Positions 1 through 7,787 of a DNA stretch of 14,248 nt are shown piece after piece. Positions within the stretch are counted from its first letter, which is position 1. The number at the start of each line of letters is the position of its first letter. The notes beneath the pieces are model-generated. The model was not told the origin of the DNA. It saw nothing but the letters and a program-made list of their open reading frames with translations, and did not search any database. The position numbers and the translations under genes are program-made. Source of the DNA: Chitinophagales bacterium (GTDB lineage Bacteria; Bacteroidota; Bacteroidia; Chitinophagales; Chitinophagaceae); assembly GCA_013297585.1 (NCBI GenBank), contig JAAFHG010000053.1, positions 1 through 14,248 of the forward strand, read 5' to 3'.

Positions 1-1
1 A

Positions 2-1060
2 GTTTCAAGCAATTTATTAGGCTATTTGCCAGAAGGTAAAACGCTTTCAGGTTACGCACACAACCTAGCTTTTAGCAAAACTGGTGGAAGGTTTAATTTT
101 AATGTTTGGCAAGATGTAGCCAACAGTAAGTACCAACAAAACGATATGGGCTATTTCACTAACAATAATTATATAGATAATGGCTTTTGGGCTGGCTATA
201 AATGGGTGAAAGCAAAAAAATGGTACAACCGCCTAAACCTAAATTTTAATACCTATTATAGCCGAAGATTAAACCCCAACGATTATCAAAATTTTAATTT
301 AAATGCTAACTTTAACGGCACACTAAAAAGCTTGTGGTGGTTTGGGGTATTTGTAAATTACAATGCTCAGGAAAACGATTTTTACGAACCTCGAATAAGC
401 AATTACGTATTTAAACGCCCTGAAAGAACAGCAGTAGGTTTTTGGTTGGGCAGCAACGAGGCAAAGAAATTTTCGAGCAATACAGAAATTAGTGTAAGCC
501 GTTCTAGTGCCATTAATGCAACAGGGGTAGATGTAAGCTGGTATAACCAATATCGCTTTAATAATAAGCTTACCGTTTCGCTTAACGTTAATAACCAATA
601 CAGAAAAAACAACTACGGTTTTGCTACCATAGATAATAATGGTACGCCAATAGTTGGTTTAAGAGACAGAAATACCATTACCAATATCTTAAATATTAAG
701 TACAATTTTAGCAATACCATGGGGCTTTCGGTACGTACGCGACACTATTTTAGCAAGGTTAATTACCACCAATACCAAGAATTACAACAAGATGGATCTG
801 TAAAAAATACCGCTTTTGACTACAATAGAAATACTAGTTACAATATTTTAAATGTTGATTTAAATTATTTCTGGCAATTTAGGTTAGGTAGTTTTCTATA
901 CATCAACTGGAAAGACCAAGTGGAACATTTTACCAACGATGCTAGCGATGGCTACTTTAAAAATTTAGGCAATACCGTAAATACACCGCAGCTAAACAGT
1001 TTTTCGGTGAGGGTAGTATTTTTTATTGACTATTTAGATTTAAAGAAAAAAGGGAAATAA
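2..1060 (+). CDS. DUF5916 family outer-membrane beta-barrel protein, C-terminal part (5' end outside window)
   Basis: The reading frame is open from the first bases of the window (V-S-S-N-L-L-G-Y-L-P-E-G-K) to TAA at 1058-1060, so this is the last ~352 residues of a larger protein. The sequence alternates aromatic and polar residues, with many Asn, Tyr and Phe and short turns, as in an outer-membrane beta-barrel. The stretch with NIKYNFSNTMGLSVRTRHYF, then a dG(S/L) turn, NVDLNYFWQF and INWKDQ near the end, matches what I know of the C-terminal region of DUF5916 proteins. These often carry an N-terminal family 9 carbohydrate-binding-like domain, which would lie outside the window. The protein ends in a positively charged tail (LKKKGK). 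Its substrate is unknown. The TTG at 26 is not a real start because the frame continues upstream. The family call is from memory of the motif and is fairly sure; the role is not. Confidence 0.8.
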   Translation, partial: VSSNLLGYLPEGKTLSGYAHNLAFSKTGGRFNFNVWQDVANSKYQQNDMGYFTNNNYIDNGFWAGYKWVKAKKWYNRLNLNFNTYYSRRLNPNDYQNFNLNANFNGTLKSLWWFGVFVNYNAQENDFYEPRISNYVFKRPERTAVGFWLGSNEAKKFSSNTEISVSRSSAINATGVDVSWYNQYRFNNKLTVSLNVNNQYRKNNYGFATIDNNGTPIVGLRDRNTITNILNIKYNFSNTMGLSVRTRHYFSKVNYHQYQELQQDGSVKNTAFDYNRNTSYNILNVDLNYFWQFRLGSFLYINWKDQVEHFTNDASDGYFKNLGNTVNTPQLNSFSVRVVFFIDYLDLKKKGK

Positions 1061-1119
1061 CTGTGCATTGCTATACTAGGTGTTAAGCAGGGTATGTAAG
1101 ATGCCATTATATCTCAGTC

Positions 1120-1150
1120 GTGTTTCGTGCTTTGCACGAAACACTTTTAA
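1120..1150 (+). terminator. Perfect 11-bp hairpin followed by TTTT, possible terminator of the DUF5916 gene
   Basis: GTGTTTCGTGC (1120-1130) and GCACGAAACAC (1134-1144) form a perfect stem around a TTT loop, followed by TTTTAA. It lies 60 bases after the stop codon of the barrel gene, so it could end that transcript, although the T-run is short. It may instead be one half of a repeated palindromic element together with the hairpin at 1154-1175. Confidence 0.5.
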
Positions 1151-1153
1151 CAA

Positions 1154-1175
1154 TGGTACGTGAGGACACGTACCA
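1154..1175. repeat. Second perfect hairpin, 9-bp stem with 4-nt loop
   Basis: TGGTACGTG (1154-1162) and CACGTACCA (1167-1175) pair perfectly around the loop AGGA. On the minus strand the core reads CGTGTCCTCACG. It sits 9 bases after the previous hairpin and shares its CGTG-loop-CACG core although the outer stems differ. No T-run follows on the plus strand, so a terminator role is unlikely here. It resembles the palindromic intergenic repeats of Bacteroidota genomes. Confidence 0.6.
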
Positions 1176-1285
1176 AGGCGAAGAGCGATTTTTATAGTAG
1201 TGAAATAAGAGACTTAAAAAACGAAAATTACTGAAAAAAATTGCCTAATATATTTGCTTTATTAAGTAGTTCGTATTGGGTAGAG

Positions 1286-2581
1286 TTACTTTTTTAATCT
1301 ACCAATTAAGATTTGTTTTTCATAAAGTTGAAATAAGTTATCCTTGTCTAGAGTCACTTTTGTTCGTGTTATCAAATGATTTATTCTGTCTACATTAACT
1401 GTTGAAGTTATGTTTGAAAGTCTTTCGACAAGGAAAAAAGCTTCTTCATCCGATAGTTCTTTTCCTTTTAATTCTCCAAAAAAATGTTTGATTGTATTTG
1501 ATAACCCCAAAACACCTCTTTCATATCTTACAGAGGCGATATATAACTTTAAAAGTTCACTTTTTGAAAATTGTCTATTCAACCACAATGAGAATAGTAG
1601 CTCTGAAATTTTTCTGAGATATTTATTCTGATTTGATGGGATAAATAACGACCGGGTTAATTGCATTGTGATAGTCGAACCGCCGTGTTGGATATAACCA
1701 TATTTTTTTCTTAAAAAAAGGAATCTGCTTATGAAGCCGCGAAAAATCGATTTAAAGGAAATGCCAGAATTTGTATAGAAGTCATTGTCTTCGATTTCAA
1801 CTAGAATTTTACTTAGATTGTCGTATTTGACTTTTAGTCTTTCAAGTTCTAAGTAGGAAAGTTTAGCTCTATAAATTATATATTCAAAGTTGTCGAGAAG
1901 TTTTACTCTTAGAAAAAAACAGAATATTTTTACAATATTGAAATATGTGGTTTCGTGTCTATCATTTAAGTTTCTTCTAAAAACGAATAAGTAGGTAAGT
2001 ATTATTGTTACATTTCCCCAAAGCCAGTTCAAATGAATTTTATATGTCCAAATATCAATTATAATTGGTGTTTTATTTGAAGTACTTAACCACCAAATAG
2101 CATTTACAGTAATTGTCAGTAACCAGAATGGCATAGCTTTAAAATTTAGCCATCCATTGAAGTATTTAATTACAAAAGGATTTGTTGCACCTTCTACTCG
2201 CCAATTAGGTAGAGTCAAATGAATGTGTCCATAGTCTAGTCCTAAAAGTGTCCTAAGGGTCACTACCTTTCTGGCATTTATTGTTATCTGCTTTTGCAAG
2301 TCTACGAAATAACGAAGTAAGATAGCGCCAAAAGAGAAGAGTATGATTGAAAATAAAATTGAATTTGAAAATACAAATGATACAGCTTTTACTTTCTTTT
2401 CGTCTTGATCTAAAAAAAATGAAAAAGTAAAAGTAGCTACTGCGAGTAATATGTTGGTTACTTGTCCATACACTTTAGACTGTCCATTTGCTATTTTTTG
2501 AGCTTCCTCGAACTCTATTAAAAGAATATCTCTATGGTCAGCTTTGTAAGTAGGATAGTATTGTTCAGCTTTTGTCTCCAC
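1286..2581 (-). CDS. Membrane protein with a C-terminal divergent GT51 (peptidoglycan transglycosylase) domain
   Basis: The 431-residue protein has an N-terminal part with four likely membrane segments (about residues 41-57, 67-91, 150-167 and 186-201). A GT51-like domain follows at about 259-410. Visible GT51 motifs are E264-D-N-D-F-Y, matching EDxxFxxHxG but with Asn271 in place of His; G300-G-S-T-I-T-M-Q-L; E327 followed by SKSELLKLY at 339-347; and an FG then SDEEAFFL stretch near 368-385. The putative catalytic Glu (264) and second Glu (327) are present. There is no transpeptidase domain. The family polymerises lipid II glycan strands at the membrane, but activity here is uncertain. The usual single anchor helix is replaced by a large four-helix region that I do not recognise. 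The start is GTG at 2581: an in-frame stop lies 12 codons or fewer upstream and no ATG occurs before residue 150. Hand-sampled blocks are 20-28% GC, against about 37% in pgk, suggesting a recent or accessory gene. Confidence 0.75.
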   Translation of the reverse strand: METKAEQYYPTYKADHRDILLIEFEEAQKIANGQSKVYGQVTNILLAVATFTFSFFLDQDEKKVKAVSFVFSNSILFSIILFSFGAILLRYFVDLQKQITINARKVVTLRTLLGLDYGHIHLTLPNWRVEGATNPFVIKYFNGWLNFKAMPFWLLTITVNAIWWLSTSNKTPIIIDIWTYKIHLNWLWGNVTIILTYLFVFRRNLNDRHETTYFNIVKIFCFFLRVKLLDNFEYIIYRAKLSYLELERLKVKYDNLSKILVEIEDNDFYTNSGISFKSIFRGFISRFLFLRKKYGYIQHGGSTITMQLTRSLFIPSNQNKYLRKISELLFSLWLNRQFSKSELLKLYIASVRYERGVLGLSNTIKHFFGELKGKELSDEEAFFLVERLSNITSTVNVDRINHLITRTKVTLDKDNLFQLYEKQILIGRLKK

Positions 2582-2931
2582 GAAGTGTTTTTATAATTAA
2601 GTGTAATACTTGGATTGCCGAAACGAACAACACAAGCGCTACAATTTTATTACTTAAAATCAATCGCTTAGTATTTGCCTTTGTATTGTAGCTTCGCCAG
2701 TACAAATTGGCAATTACTTAATTCAATAGTAATTGACTCTACTTGCAATATAGTAAAATACTGTTTAACTTACTGCTTATTTTTTGCAACTGTTGCTTTT
2801 ACCAATAGCATTACTTTTTGTTGCTTGTAAGAATGCTAAAAACGGCTTAGAAATATTGGTAAGTGTACCACCATTTGCAATTCACTTGTGGCTACATAGA
2901 ATAATTAAAACTACATCATTCACAAATTTTG
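2582..2931. other. 350-base intergenic stretch, no intact gene
   Basis: This AT-rich gap separates the start of the GT51 gene from the end of the DinB-like gene. It holds a weak inverted repeat, CAATTACT (2711-2718) with AGTAATTG (2728-2735). It also holds a short plus-strand frame from 2784 that reads like a lipoprotein signal (LLLLPIALLFVACKNAK) but has no ATG and a stop at 2766. I see no clear promoter for the GT51 gene, although one must lie here if it is expressed on its own. Confidence 0.5.
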
Positions 2932-3378
2932 CTACACATCTAGCAACCTTCTGTGGTAATTTATTTGCCCTAAATGGTAGGATAAATGGGCGGCTAAATG
3001 CACTAGAAAAAACTCGTAGGTCATGGGTTGTTCAAATACCAGCATGGGGTATTCTTTGGGTAAATCTTCTTCGGTCAATTGGGCAAATGCATGGTTCACA
3101 AGTGCTATGGTAGCATCTATGCGTTGAAGCAAGTCGGCTTTGGGAATGCCAGTATCGGTAAACTCTAATGGCCGATTTCTTACATAGCCACTATTACCTA
3201 TTACTGCACCAATATACGTATTGATATTACCAAGTAAATGAAGGCACAAATTACCACCTGAGTTGGCTATGCCTTTATCTACCATCCACATTGTAGCGTC
3301 ATTGTTATAAGCTGCTATTTCTTGTTGTAACTTATTAAGGTCTCTAATAAAAATGGTATTGAGTGTTTGGGTAAGCAT
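2932..3378 (-). CDS. DinB-family (DUF1572-like) four-helix bundle protein
   Basis: This is a 148-residue protein of the DinB/YfiT-like fold. It has a conserved His in the second helix (LCLHLLGNINTYIG, His47) and a C-terminal helix with H131-L-S-Y-H135-L-G-Q-I, giving the three-His metal site expected of the family. It is likely a small cytoplasmic metal-binding enzyme. Bacteroidota members are often called damage-inducible, but substrates are mostly unknown and members include thiol S-transferases. The frame extends 28 codons further upstream, but that part overlaps the pgk terminator hairpin. ATG at 3378 (MLTQTLNTIFIRDLNKL) gives the normal family length. It lies downstream of pgk on the same strand with a terminator between them. 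Confidence 0.85.
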   Translation of the reverse strand: MLTQTLNTIFIRDLNKLQQEIAAYNNDATMWMVDKGIANSGGNLCLHLLGNINTYIGAVIGNSGYVRNRPLEFTDTGIPKADLLQRIDATIALVNHAFAQLTEEDLPKEYPMLVFEQPMTYEFFLVHLAAHLSYHLGQINYHRRLLDV

Positions 3379-3390
3379 GGTATGGGATTT

Positions 3391-3429
3391 ATAAAATAAA
3401 AACCTGTAAAGCAAGTGCCTTACAGGTTT
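3391..3429 (-). terminator. Intrinsic terminator of pgk
   Basis: On the minus strand, AAACCTGTAA (3429-3420) and TTACAGGTTT (3409-3400) form a 10-bp stem with a 10-nt loop, followed by TTATTTTAT. It lies 69 bases after the pgk stop and just before the dinB-like start codon, so it probably ends most pgk transcripts. Some read-through into the DinB gene remains possible. Confidence 0.65.
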
Positions 3430-3497
3430 AAAGTTATAGAAGTAACAGAAATCTAAAATCATCTTGTGAAATTTCTGCGTTATCCGCGAGCCATCAA

Positions 3498-4697
3498 CTA
3501 TGCTTTAATAGCTGCAATACCTGGCAATACTTTGCCTTCAAAATATTCTAACAAAGCACCACCACCTGTACTGATGTAGCTTACTTTATCTGTATAGCCA
3601 AATTGGTTTACTGCGGCTACGCTATCGCCACCACCTACAAGGCTAAAAGCACCATTTGCTGTAGCATCTGCTATTGCGGTAGCAACTGCTTTTGTACCAT
3701 GCTGAAACTTCGCCATTTCAAACACACCCATTGGGCCGTTCCATAAAATGGTTTTAGATTGTTTAATCACATTGGTAAATTGTTCACAGGCATTTGGTCC
3801 AATATCTAAGCCCATCCAACCGTCTGGTATCGCATTGCTTGGCGCAACTGAATCCTTGGCATCTGGAGCAAACTTATCGGCGATAATACTATCACTTGGC
3901 AAGTGAATGCACACGCCTTTTTCTTCTGCTTTTTTCAATAAACCATTTACCATATCTAGTCTATCATCTTCGCACAAGCTATTACCAATATGGCCGCCAG
4001 CGGCTTTCATAAACGTATAAGCCATACCACCACCAATAATAATATCAGTAGCACGCTCTAGTAAATTTTCGATAATCAAAATTTTGTCACTCACTTTAGC
4101 ACCACCAATGATGGCCACAAATGGCTTTTCGCTTTGGTGCATTACTTTCTCTGCACTTGCTACTTCGCTATTCATCAATAAGCCAAACATTTTGTGGTCT
4201 TTATCAAAGAATTGCGCAATAATAGCAGTACTTGCATGGGCACGGTGTGCGGTACCAAAAGCATCATTCACATACACATCACCTAGTTTGCTTAATTTCT
4301 CAGCAAAAGCTACATCACCAGCTTCTTCTTCTTTATAAAAACGTAGGTTTTCTAGCAAAAGCACATCACCAGGGCCTAAATCGGCTGCATATTCTACAGC
4401 AGATTCACCAATGCAATCTTCTGCAAACTGAATATCTTTTTCATCAAGCAAAACACTTAAATGCGATACAATATGCTTTAAAGAATACTTGTCTTCTGGC
4501 CCACCTTTTGGTCTGCCCAAATGGCTCATAATAATGGCACTACCACCATCGGCTAATATTTTTTTAATGGTAGGCAAAGCTGCCGTCATTCTTGTATCGT
4601 CTGTAATAGCAAGGGTTTGCTTATCTAAAGGCACGTTAAAATCTACACGCAGTAATACCTTTTTACCGCTAAAATTGTAATCTGAAAACTGACTCAT
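3498..4697 (-). CDS. pgk: Phosphoglycerate kinase
   Basis: The 399-residue protein catalyses 1,3-bisphosphoglycerate + ADP to 3-phosphoglycerate + ATP in glycolysis, and the reverse in gluconeogenesis, in the cytosol. All diagnostic motifs are present in order: RVDFNVP (17-23), SHLGRPKG (58-65), ENLRFY (116-121), VNDAFGTAHRAHAS (143-156), GGAKVSDK (198-205), WNGPMGVFE (319-327), GGGDSVAAV (355-363) and STGGGALLEYFEGK (376-389). The length is normal for bacterial enzymes. The frame is open seven codons further upstream, but ATG at 4697 (MSQFSDYNFSGKKVLLRVDF) matches the usual N-terminus. It follows cmk on the same strand after 139 bases, so it probably has its own promoter. An intrinsic terminator follows it. 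Confidence 0.97.
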   Translation of the reverse strand: MSQFSDYNFSGKKVLLRVDFNVPLDKQTLAITDDTRMTAALPTIKKILADGGSAIIMSHLGRPKGGPEDKYSLKHIVSHLSVLLDEKDIQFAEDCIGESAVEYAADLGPGDVLLLENLRFYKEEEAGDVAFAEKLSKLGDVYVNDAFGTAHRAHASTAIIAQFFDKDHKMFGLLMNSEVASAEKVMHQSEKPFVAIIGGAKVSDKILIIENLLERATDIIIGGGMAYTFMKAAGGHIGNSLCEDDRLDMVNGLLKKAEEKGVCIHLPSDSIIADKFAPDAKDSVAPSNAIPDGWMGLDIGPNACEQFTNVIKQSKTILWNGPMGVFEMAKFQHGTKAVATAIADATANGAFSLVGGGDSVAAVNQFGYTDKVSYISTGGGALLEYFEGKVLPGIAAIKA

Positions 4698-4836
4698 AGT
4701 GTTGTTGTTTAAAGGCAATAAAGATAAGCCTTATTGCACAACACATGTACCTGATTTTCGTCATTAAATACAAGCATTGTGGTAATTAACAATCAAATAA
4801 TAAATGCAATGGATTGCTATGGATAAATTAATTGCG

Positions 4837-5514
4837 CTAGACAAGCTTTTCTTTCACCCAACCCAATACTTTGGTTAGTTGTTCTTCTCTTGTAAGATTT
4901 GAGTTATCTAAAACTATCGCATCATCGGCCTTGCGCAGCGGGCTTACTTCACGGTTGCTATCAATATAATCACGCATTTCTAGGTTGTCTCTAATCTCTT
5001 CAATAGTTATATGTGGATTTTTTAGAAACAATTCTTTGTAGCGTCTTTCTACACGTATGGCAGGGTCAGCCGTTACAAATATTTTCAATTCCGCATTAGG
5101 AAATACCGTAGTACCAATATCTCTACCATCCATTACAATGCCTTTTTTAAGGCCAAGTTGTTGTTGTTGCGCTACCGCAAATTCACGTACTTCTTTCACC
5201 GCAGCTACTTCACTCACATTTTCACTCACAAGCATTTCACGTATCAGTACTTCTACGTTTTCATCGTTCATTATCATATCGCTTGTGCCATCTGCGTCGT
5301 TATAGGCAAAATCGAGTGTGATGTTTTGCAAAGCCACCACTACCTCTTCTGTAATATTCCAATCGGTATCATTACGCAAAAAATACAAGGTAATGGCACG
5401 ATACATCGCACCACTATCAACAAACACATAGTTGAGTTCTTTAGCCAATTGTTTAGCCAAAGTGCTTTTGCCACAAGATGAATAACCGTCGATAGTGATA
5501 ATGATTTTACGCAT
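4837..5514 (-). CDS. cmk: Cytidylate kinase
   Basis: The 225-residue cytosolic kinase phosphorylates CMP and dCMP to the diphosphates with ATP. It has the P-loop GYSSCGKST (10-18), the DSGAMYR nucleotide-binding motif (33-39), DGRDIGT (129-135), and the lid/base region with RDYIDSNRE (181-189) and SPL (191-193). Its length and N-terminus (MRKIIITIDGYSSCGKST) fit the family, so ATG at 5514 is the start. It lies 57 bases after dapA on the same strand and could be co-transcribed with it, although the two pathways are unrelated. The upstream gap contains a CTTCGTGCGCTTTGCGTG-type stretch. Confidence 0.96.
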   Translation of the reverse strand: MRKIIITIDGYSSCGKSTLAKQLAKELNYVFVDSGAMYRAITLYFLRNDTDWNITEEVVVALQNITLDFAYNDADGTSDMIMNDENVEVLIREMLVSENVSEVAAVKEVREFAVAQQQQLGLKKGIVMDGRDIGTTVFPNAELKIFVTADPAIRVERRYKELFLKNPHITIEEIRDNLEMRDYIDSNREVSPLRKADDAIVLDNSNLTREEQLTKVLGWVKEKLV

Positions 5515-5571
5515 AGTAGTATTTCACGCAAAGCGCACGAAGAATACGAAGTAAACAAAGATTATTTATTG

Positions 5572-6456
5572 TTAAAAAGTAGCTACGTACGCTTTTATTT
5601 TAGCTTGTAACTCAGCACTTACAGGCGTTATAGGCAAGCGTAATTCGTTTTGCAACAAACCTAGCTCGTACATAAATGCTTTTACGCCTGCAGGATTATT
5701 TTCTGCAAAAAGCATATCGTAAGCTTCTAGAAATTTGTAGTGAGTTGGTCTTGCAGCAGCAAAATCGCCTTTTAAGCAATTACGAATCATATCTGATACC
5801 AAACGAGGAAAAGCATTGGCATTCACACTAATTACGCCATCAAAACCAAAGGCTATTTGTGGTAATGCAATTTCATCGTCACCTGTTACTACTAAAAAGT
5901 GTTCTGGTCTATCACGGATAATTTCTAAGCACTGAGGCATATCGTTATGCGCTTCTTTAATACCGCCAATGTTTGGTACTTCGTGTGCCAAACGTAAGGT
6001 GGTTTTAGCACTCATATTTCTACCTGTTCTGCCCGGTACATTATACAGCAAAATTGGTTTTGGTGAAGCTTCGGCTAAGGCTTTGTAGTGCAAAAACAAA
6101 CCTTCTTGTGATGGCTTGTTATAGTAAGGTGAAGCACTTAAAACAGCCACAACATTATCTAAAGGAAATTCTTGTAAGTCTTTAACAATAGAAGCTGTAT
6201 TGTTACCACCAATACCTACCACAACTGGCACACGTTTATTTACTACATCAAGCGTTACATCCAATACTGCTAACTTTTCGTCTTTAGTTAAGGTAGATGT
6301 TTCGCCTGTAGTACCAAGCGTTACGATGTATTCTGCACCGCCATCAATAATATGATTAACGATGTTTTCGAGTGCTTTAAAATCTACACTTGAATCGCTT
6401 TTAAATGGCGTAACTACTGCCACACCTGTACCTGTAAGTAATGAACGAAGAGACAT
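5572..6456 (-). CDS. dapA: 4-Hydroxy-tetrahydrodipicolinate synthase
   Basis: The 294-residue TIM-barrel aldolase condenses pyruvate with aspartate-4-semialdehyde, the first committed step to diaminopimelate and lysine. Residues matching the E. coli active site are all visible: Thr49-Thr50 in GTTGETSTL, Tyr112 in PYYNKPSQEG, Tyr138 and Arg143 in YNVPGRTGRN, and the Schiff-base Lys167 in GGIKEAHND. The Arg and the tyrosines favour DapA over N-acetylneuraminate lyase of the same superfamily. The start at 6456 (MSLRSLLTGTGVAVVTPF) is standard. It lies between accA (226 bases upstream) and cmk (57 bases downstream) on the same strand. Confidence 0.95.
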   Translation of the reverse strand: MSLRSLLTGTGVAVVTPFKSDSSVDFKALENIVNHIIDGGAEYIVTLGTTGETSTLTKDEKLAVLDVTLDVVNKRVPVVVGIGGNNTASIVKDLQEFPLDNVVAVLSASPYYNKPSQEGLFLHYKALAEASPKPILLYNVPGRTGRNMSAKTTLRLAHEVPNIGGIKEAHNDMPQCLEIIRDRPEHFLVVTGDDEIALPQIAFGFDGVISVNANAFPRLVSDMIRNCLKGDFAAARPTHYKFLEAYDMLFAENNPAGVKAFMYELGLLQNELRLPITPVSAELQAKIKAYVATF

Positions 6457-6463
6457 TGCTATT

Positions 6464-6480
6464 TATGAGTTATGAGTTAT
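6464..6480. repeat. Short tandem repeat TATGAGT x 2.4
   Basis: TATGAGT is repeated just upstream of the dapA start codon (TATGAGTTATGAGTTAT). It lies in the 5' untranslated region of dapA. Such short repeats are frequent in intergenic DNA of Bacteroidota, and I see no role for it. Confidence 0.5.
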
Positions 6481-6497
6481 AAATTTTATTACACGTT

Positions 6498-6511
6498 CCG
6501 ATAGCTATCGG
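6498..6511. repeat. 14-bp perfect palindrome CCGATAGCTATCGG
   Basis: The palindrome lies 41 bases upstream of the dapA start, in the dapA-accA gap. From general knowledge, (T)CCCGATAGCTATCGGG(A) is a recurrent intergenic element in many Bacteroidota genomes. It could be a transcription-factor site or a dispersed repeat; the single window cannot tell which. Confidence 0.6.
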
Positions 6512-6518
6512 GATAAAT

Positions 6519-6540
6519 AATTGCACGAATTACACGAATT
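6519..6540. repeat. AATTGCACGAATTACACGAATT intergenic repeat, copy 1
   Basis: The 22 bases match 11491-11512 with two mismatches, including 13 identical bases (AATTACACGAATT). The copy also has an internal 9-base period (CACGAATTA, CACGAATTG). Both copies lie between genes. Confidence 0.5.
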
Positions 6541-6682
6541 GGTACGAACAAGTTTTTTGTTAGAAAGTAAAGTTGAATAAAGTTATTATTGATGCAGTGT
6601 GCGACGCCTATGCAGTTGATTAGTATTACAAAAGCCCGTCACCAAAAACTACCTTATTTTGTTATAACCACTTTCTAGTCAA

Positions 6683-7681
6683 TTAAACATCCATCATTTC
6701 AGCTGCAGGAATGTCTTCCCAAAAGCCCATGGCACCAAACTTTTCAATTCTAGTATTGATACGTGTTTCTGGGTCAATCTTTTTTAGTTCTGCTAATGTA
6801 GAAACAATCACACTTTTAAGCATGGCTGCGGCTTCTGTGTAATCCCAATGTGCACCACCAATTGGCTCTTGTACAATTTCATCTACCAAGCCAAAGCCTT
6901 TCATATCAAGGCTTGTAAGGCGCAATTGTTCTGCTGCGGTTTCACGTTTATCTACGCTGCGCCACAAAATAGAGCTACAACCTTCTGGCGAAATAACGGT
7001 GTACCAAGTGTTTTCCATCATCAATACTTTATCGCCCACACCTATACCTAAGGCACCGCCACTTGCACCTTCACCAATAATGATGCAGATTACTGGCACT
7101 TTTAAGCGAATCATTTCGAAGATATTTCTTGCAATCGCCTCACCTTGACCACGTTCTTCACCCTCTAAACCTGGATAAGCACCTGGTGTATCTATAAATG
7201 TAATAATTGGCTTGTTAAATTTTTCTGCAAGTTTCATTAAGCGTAGTGCTTTACGATAGCCCTCTGGCTTAGCCATACCAAAGTTGCGCTGCTGGCGCAT
7301 TTTAGTATTAATCCCTTTTTGCTGACCAAGCACCATTACCGTTTCGCCATCTAATTCTGCAAAGCCGCCTACCATCGCTTTGTCATCGGCAAAATTTCTA
7401 TCCCCATGCAACTCTATAAAGTTGGTCATCATCTTTTCAATGTACTTAAACAAGTAAGGCCTATCTGGGTGACGACTTAATTGCACTCGCTGCCATGGCG
7501 TAAGATGCTCGGTAATTTCTTTACGTTTATCAACAATAGATTCCTCTAGTTGCAAAATATTTCTACTGTAATCTATTTTAGGACTTTTTTCTGCGAGCTT
7601 TTTAGTTATTTCAATCTGCTCGTATAATTCCTTAATAGGTTGCTCGAATTCTAAAAATTGTCTATTGGGGTACTGGGGCAT
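6683..7681 (-). CDS. accA: Acetyl-CoA carboxylase carboxyltransferase subunit alpha
   Basis: The 332-residue protein pairs with AccD in the carboxyltransferase of acetyl-CoA carboxylase, moving the carboxyl group from biotin to acetyl-CoA to give malonyl-CoA for fatty-acid synthesis. Family features are an N-terminal helical region (FLEFEQPIKELYEQIE), HPDRPYLFKYI (71-81), LHGDR (91-95), DTPGAYPG (164-171), the oxyanion-hole region GEGASGGALGIGVGD (203-217) and SPEGCSSILW (231-240). The length is normal and the start is ATG at 7681. It is divergent from tRNA-Asp with 106 bases between them, which must hold both promoters. accD is not in the window. Confidence 0.96.
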   Translation of the reverse strand: MPQYPNRQFLEFEQPIKELYEQIEITKKLAEKSPKIDYSRNILQLEESIVDKRKEITEHLTPWQRVQLSRHPDRPYLFKYIEKMMTNFIELHGDRNFADDKAMVGGFAELDGETVMVLGQQKGINTKMRQQRNFGMAKPEGYRKALRLMKLAEKFNKPIITFIDTPGAYPGLEGEERGQGEAIARNIFEMIRLKVPVICIIIGEGASGGALGIGVGDKVLMMENTWYTVISPEGCSSILWRSVDKRETAAEQLRLTSLDMKGFGLVDEIVQEPIGGAHWDYTEAAAMLKSVIVSTLAELKKIDPETRINTRIEKFGAMGFWEDIPAAEMMDV

Positions 7682-7739
7682 AATGCTATCAGTTGAGGCG
7701 GTAAAATTAGGGGAACAAAATTTTTTTAGAAAAGATTTG

Positions 7740-7768
7740 TTTGTAAAGAATTTTCACCCTTATATTTG
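7740..7768 (+). promoter_or_regulatory. Bacteroidota-type promoter of tRNA-Asp
   Basis: TTTG (7740-7743) and TATATTTG (7761-7768) match the -33 TTTG and -7 TAnnTTTG elements known for the primary sigma factor of Bacteroidota. The spacer is 17 bases, or 21 if the TTTG at 7736 is used. The -7 box ends 19 bases before the mature tRNA. Confidence 0.7.
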
Positions 7769-7787
7769 CACCCCAATCAGCGGAAAA

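Noticed and set aside
2711..2735. Inverted repeat CAATTACT / AGTAATTG as a terminator
   Set aside because: The stem is only AT-rich and no T-run follows on either strand, so it is noted only within the gap description.
2784..3113. Plus-strand 109-codon frame beginning with a lipoprotein-like segment
   Set aside because: It has no ATG, and about half of it lies antisense to the clearly real DinB-like gene. Only the first part is kept as a finding.
3379..3462. 28-codon upstream extension of the DinB-like gene
   Set aside because: It overlaps the pgk terminator hairpin and exceeds the usual family length; ATG 3378 is the better start.
4084..5481. Several open frames on the plus strand inside pgk and cmk
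   Set aside because: They lie antisense to highly conserved enzymes, have low-complexity products, and show no family signature.
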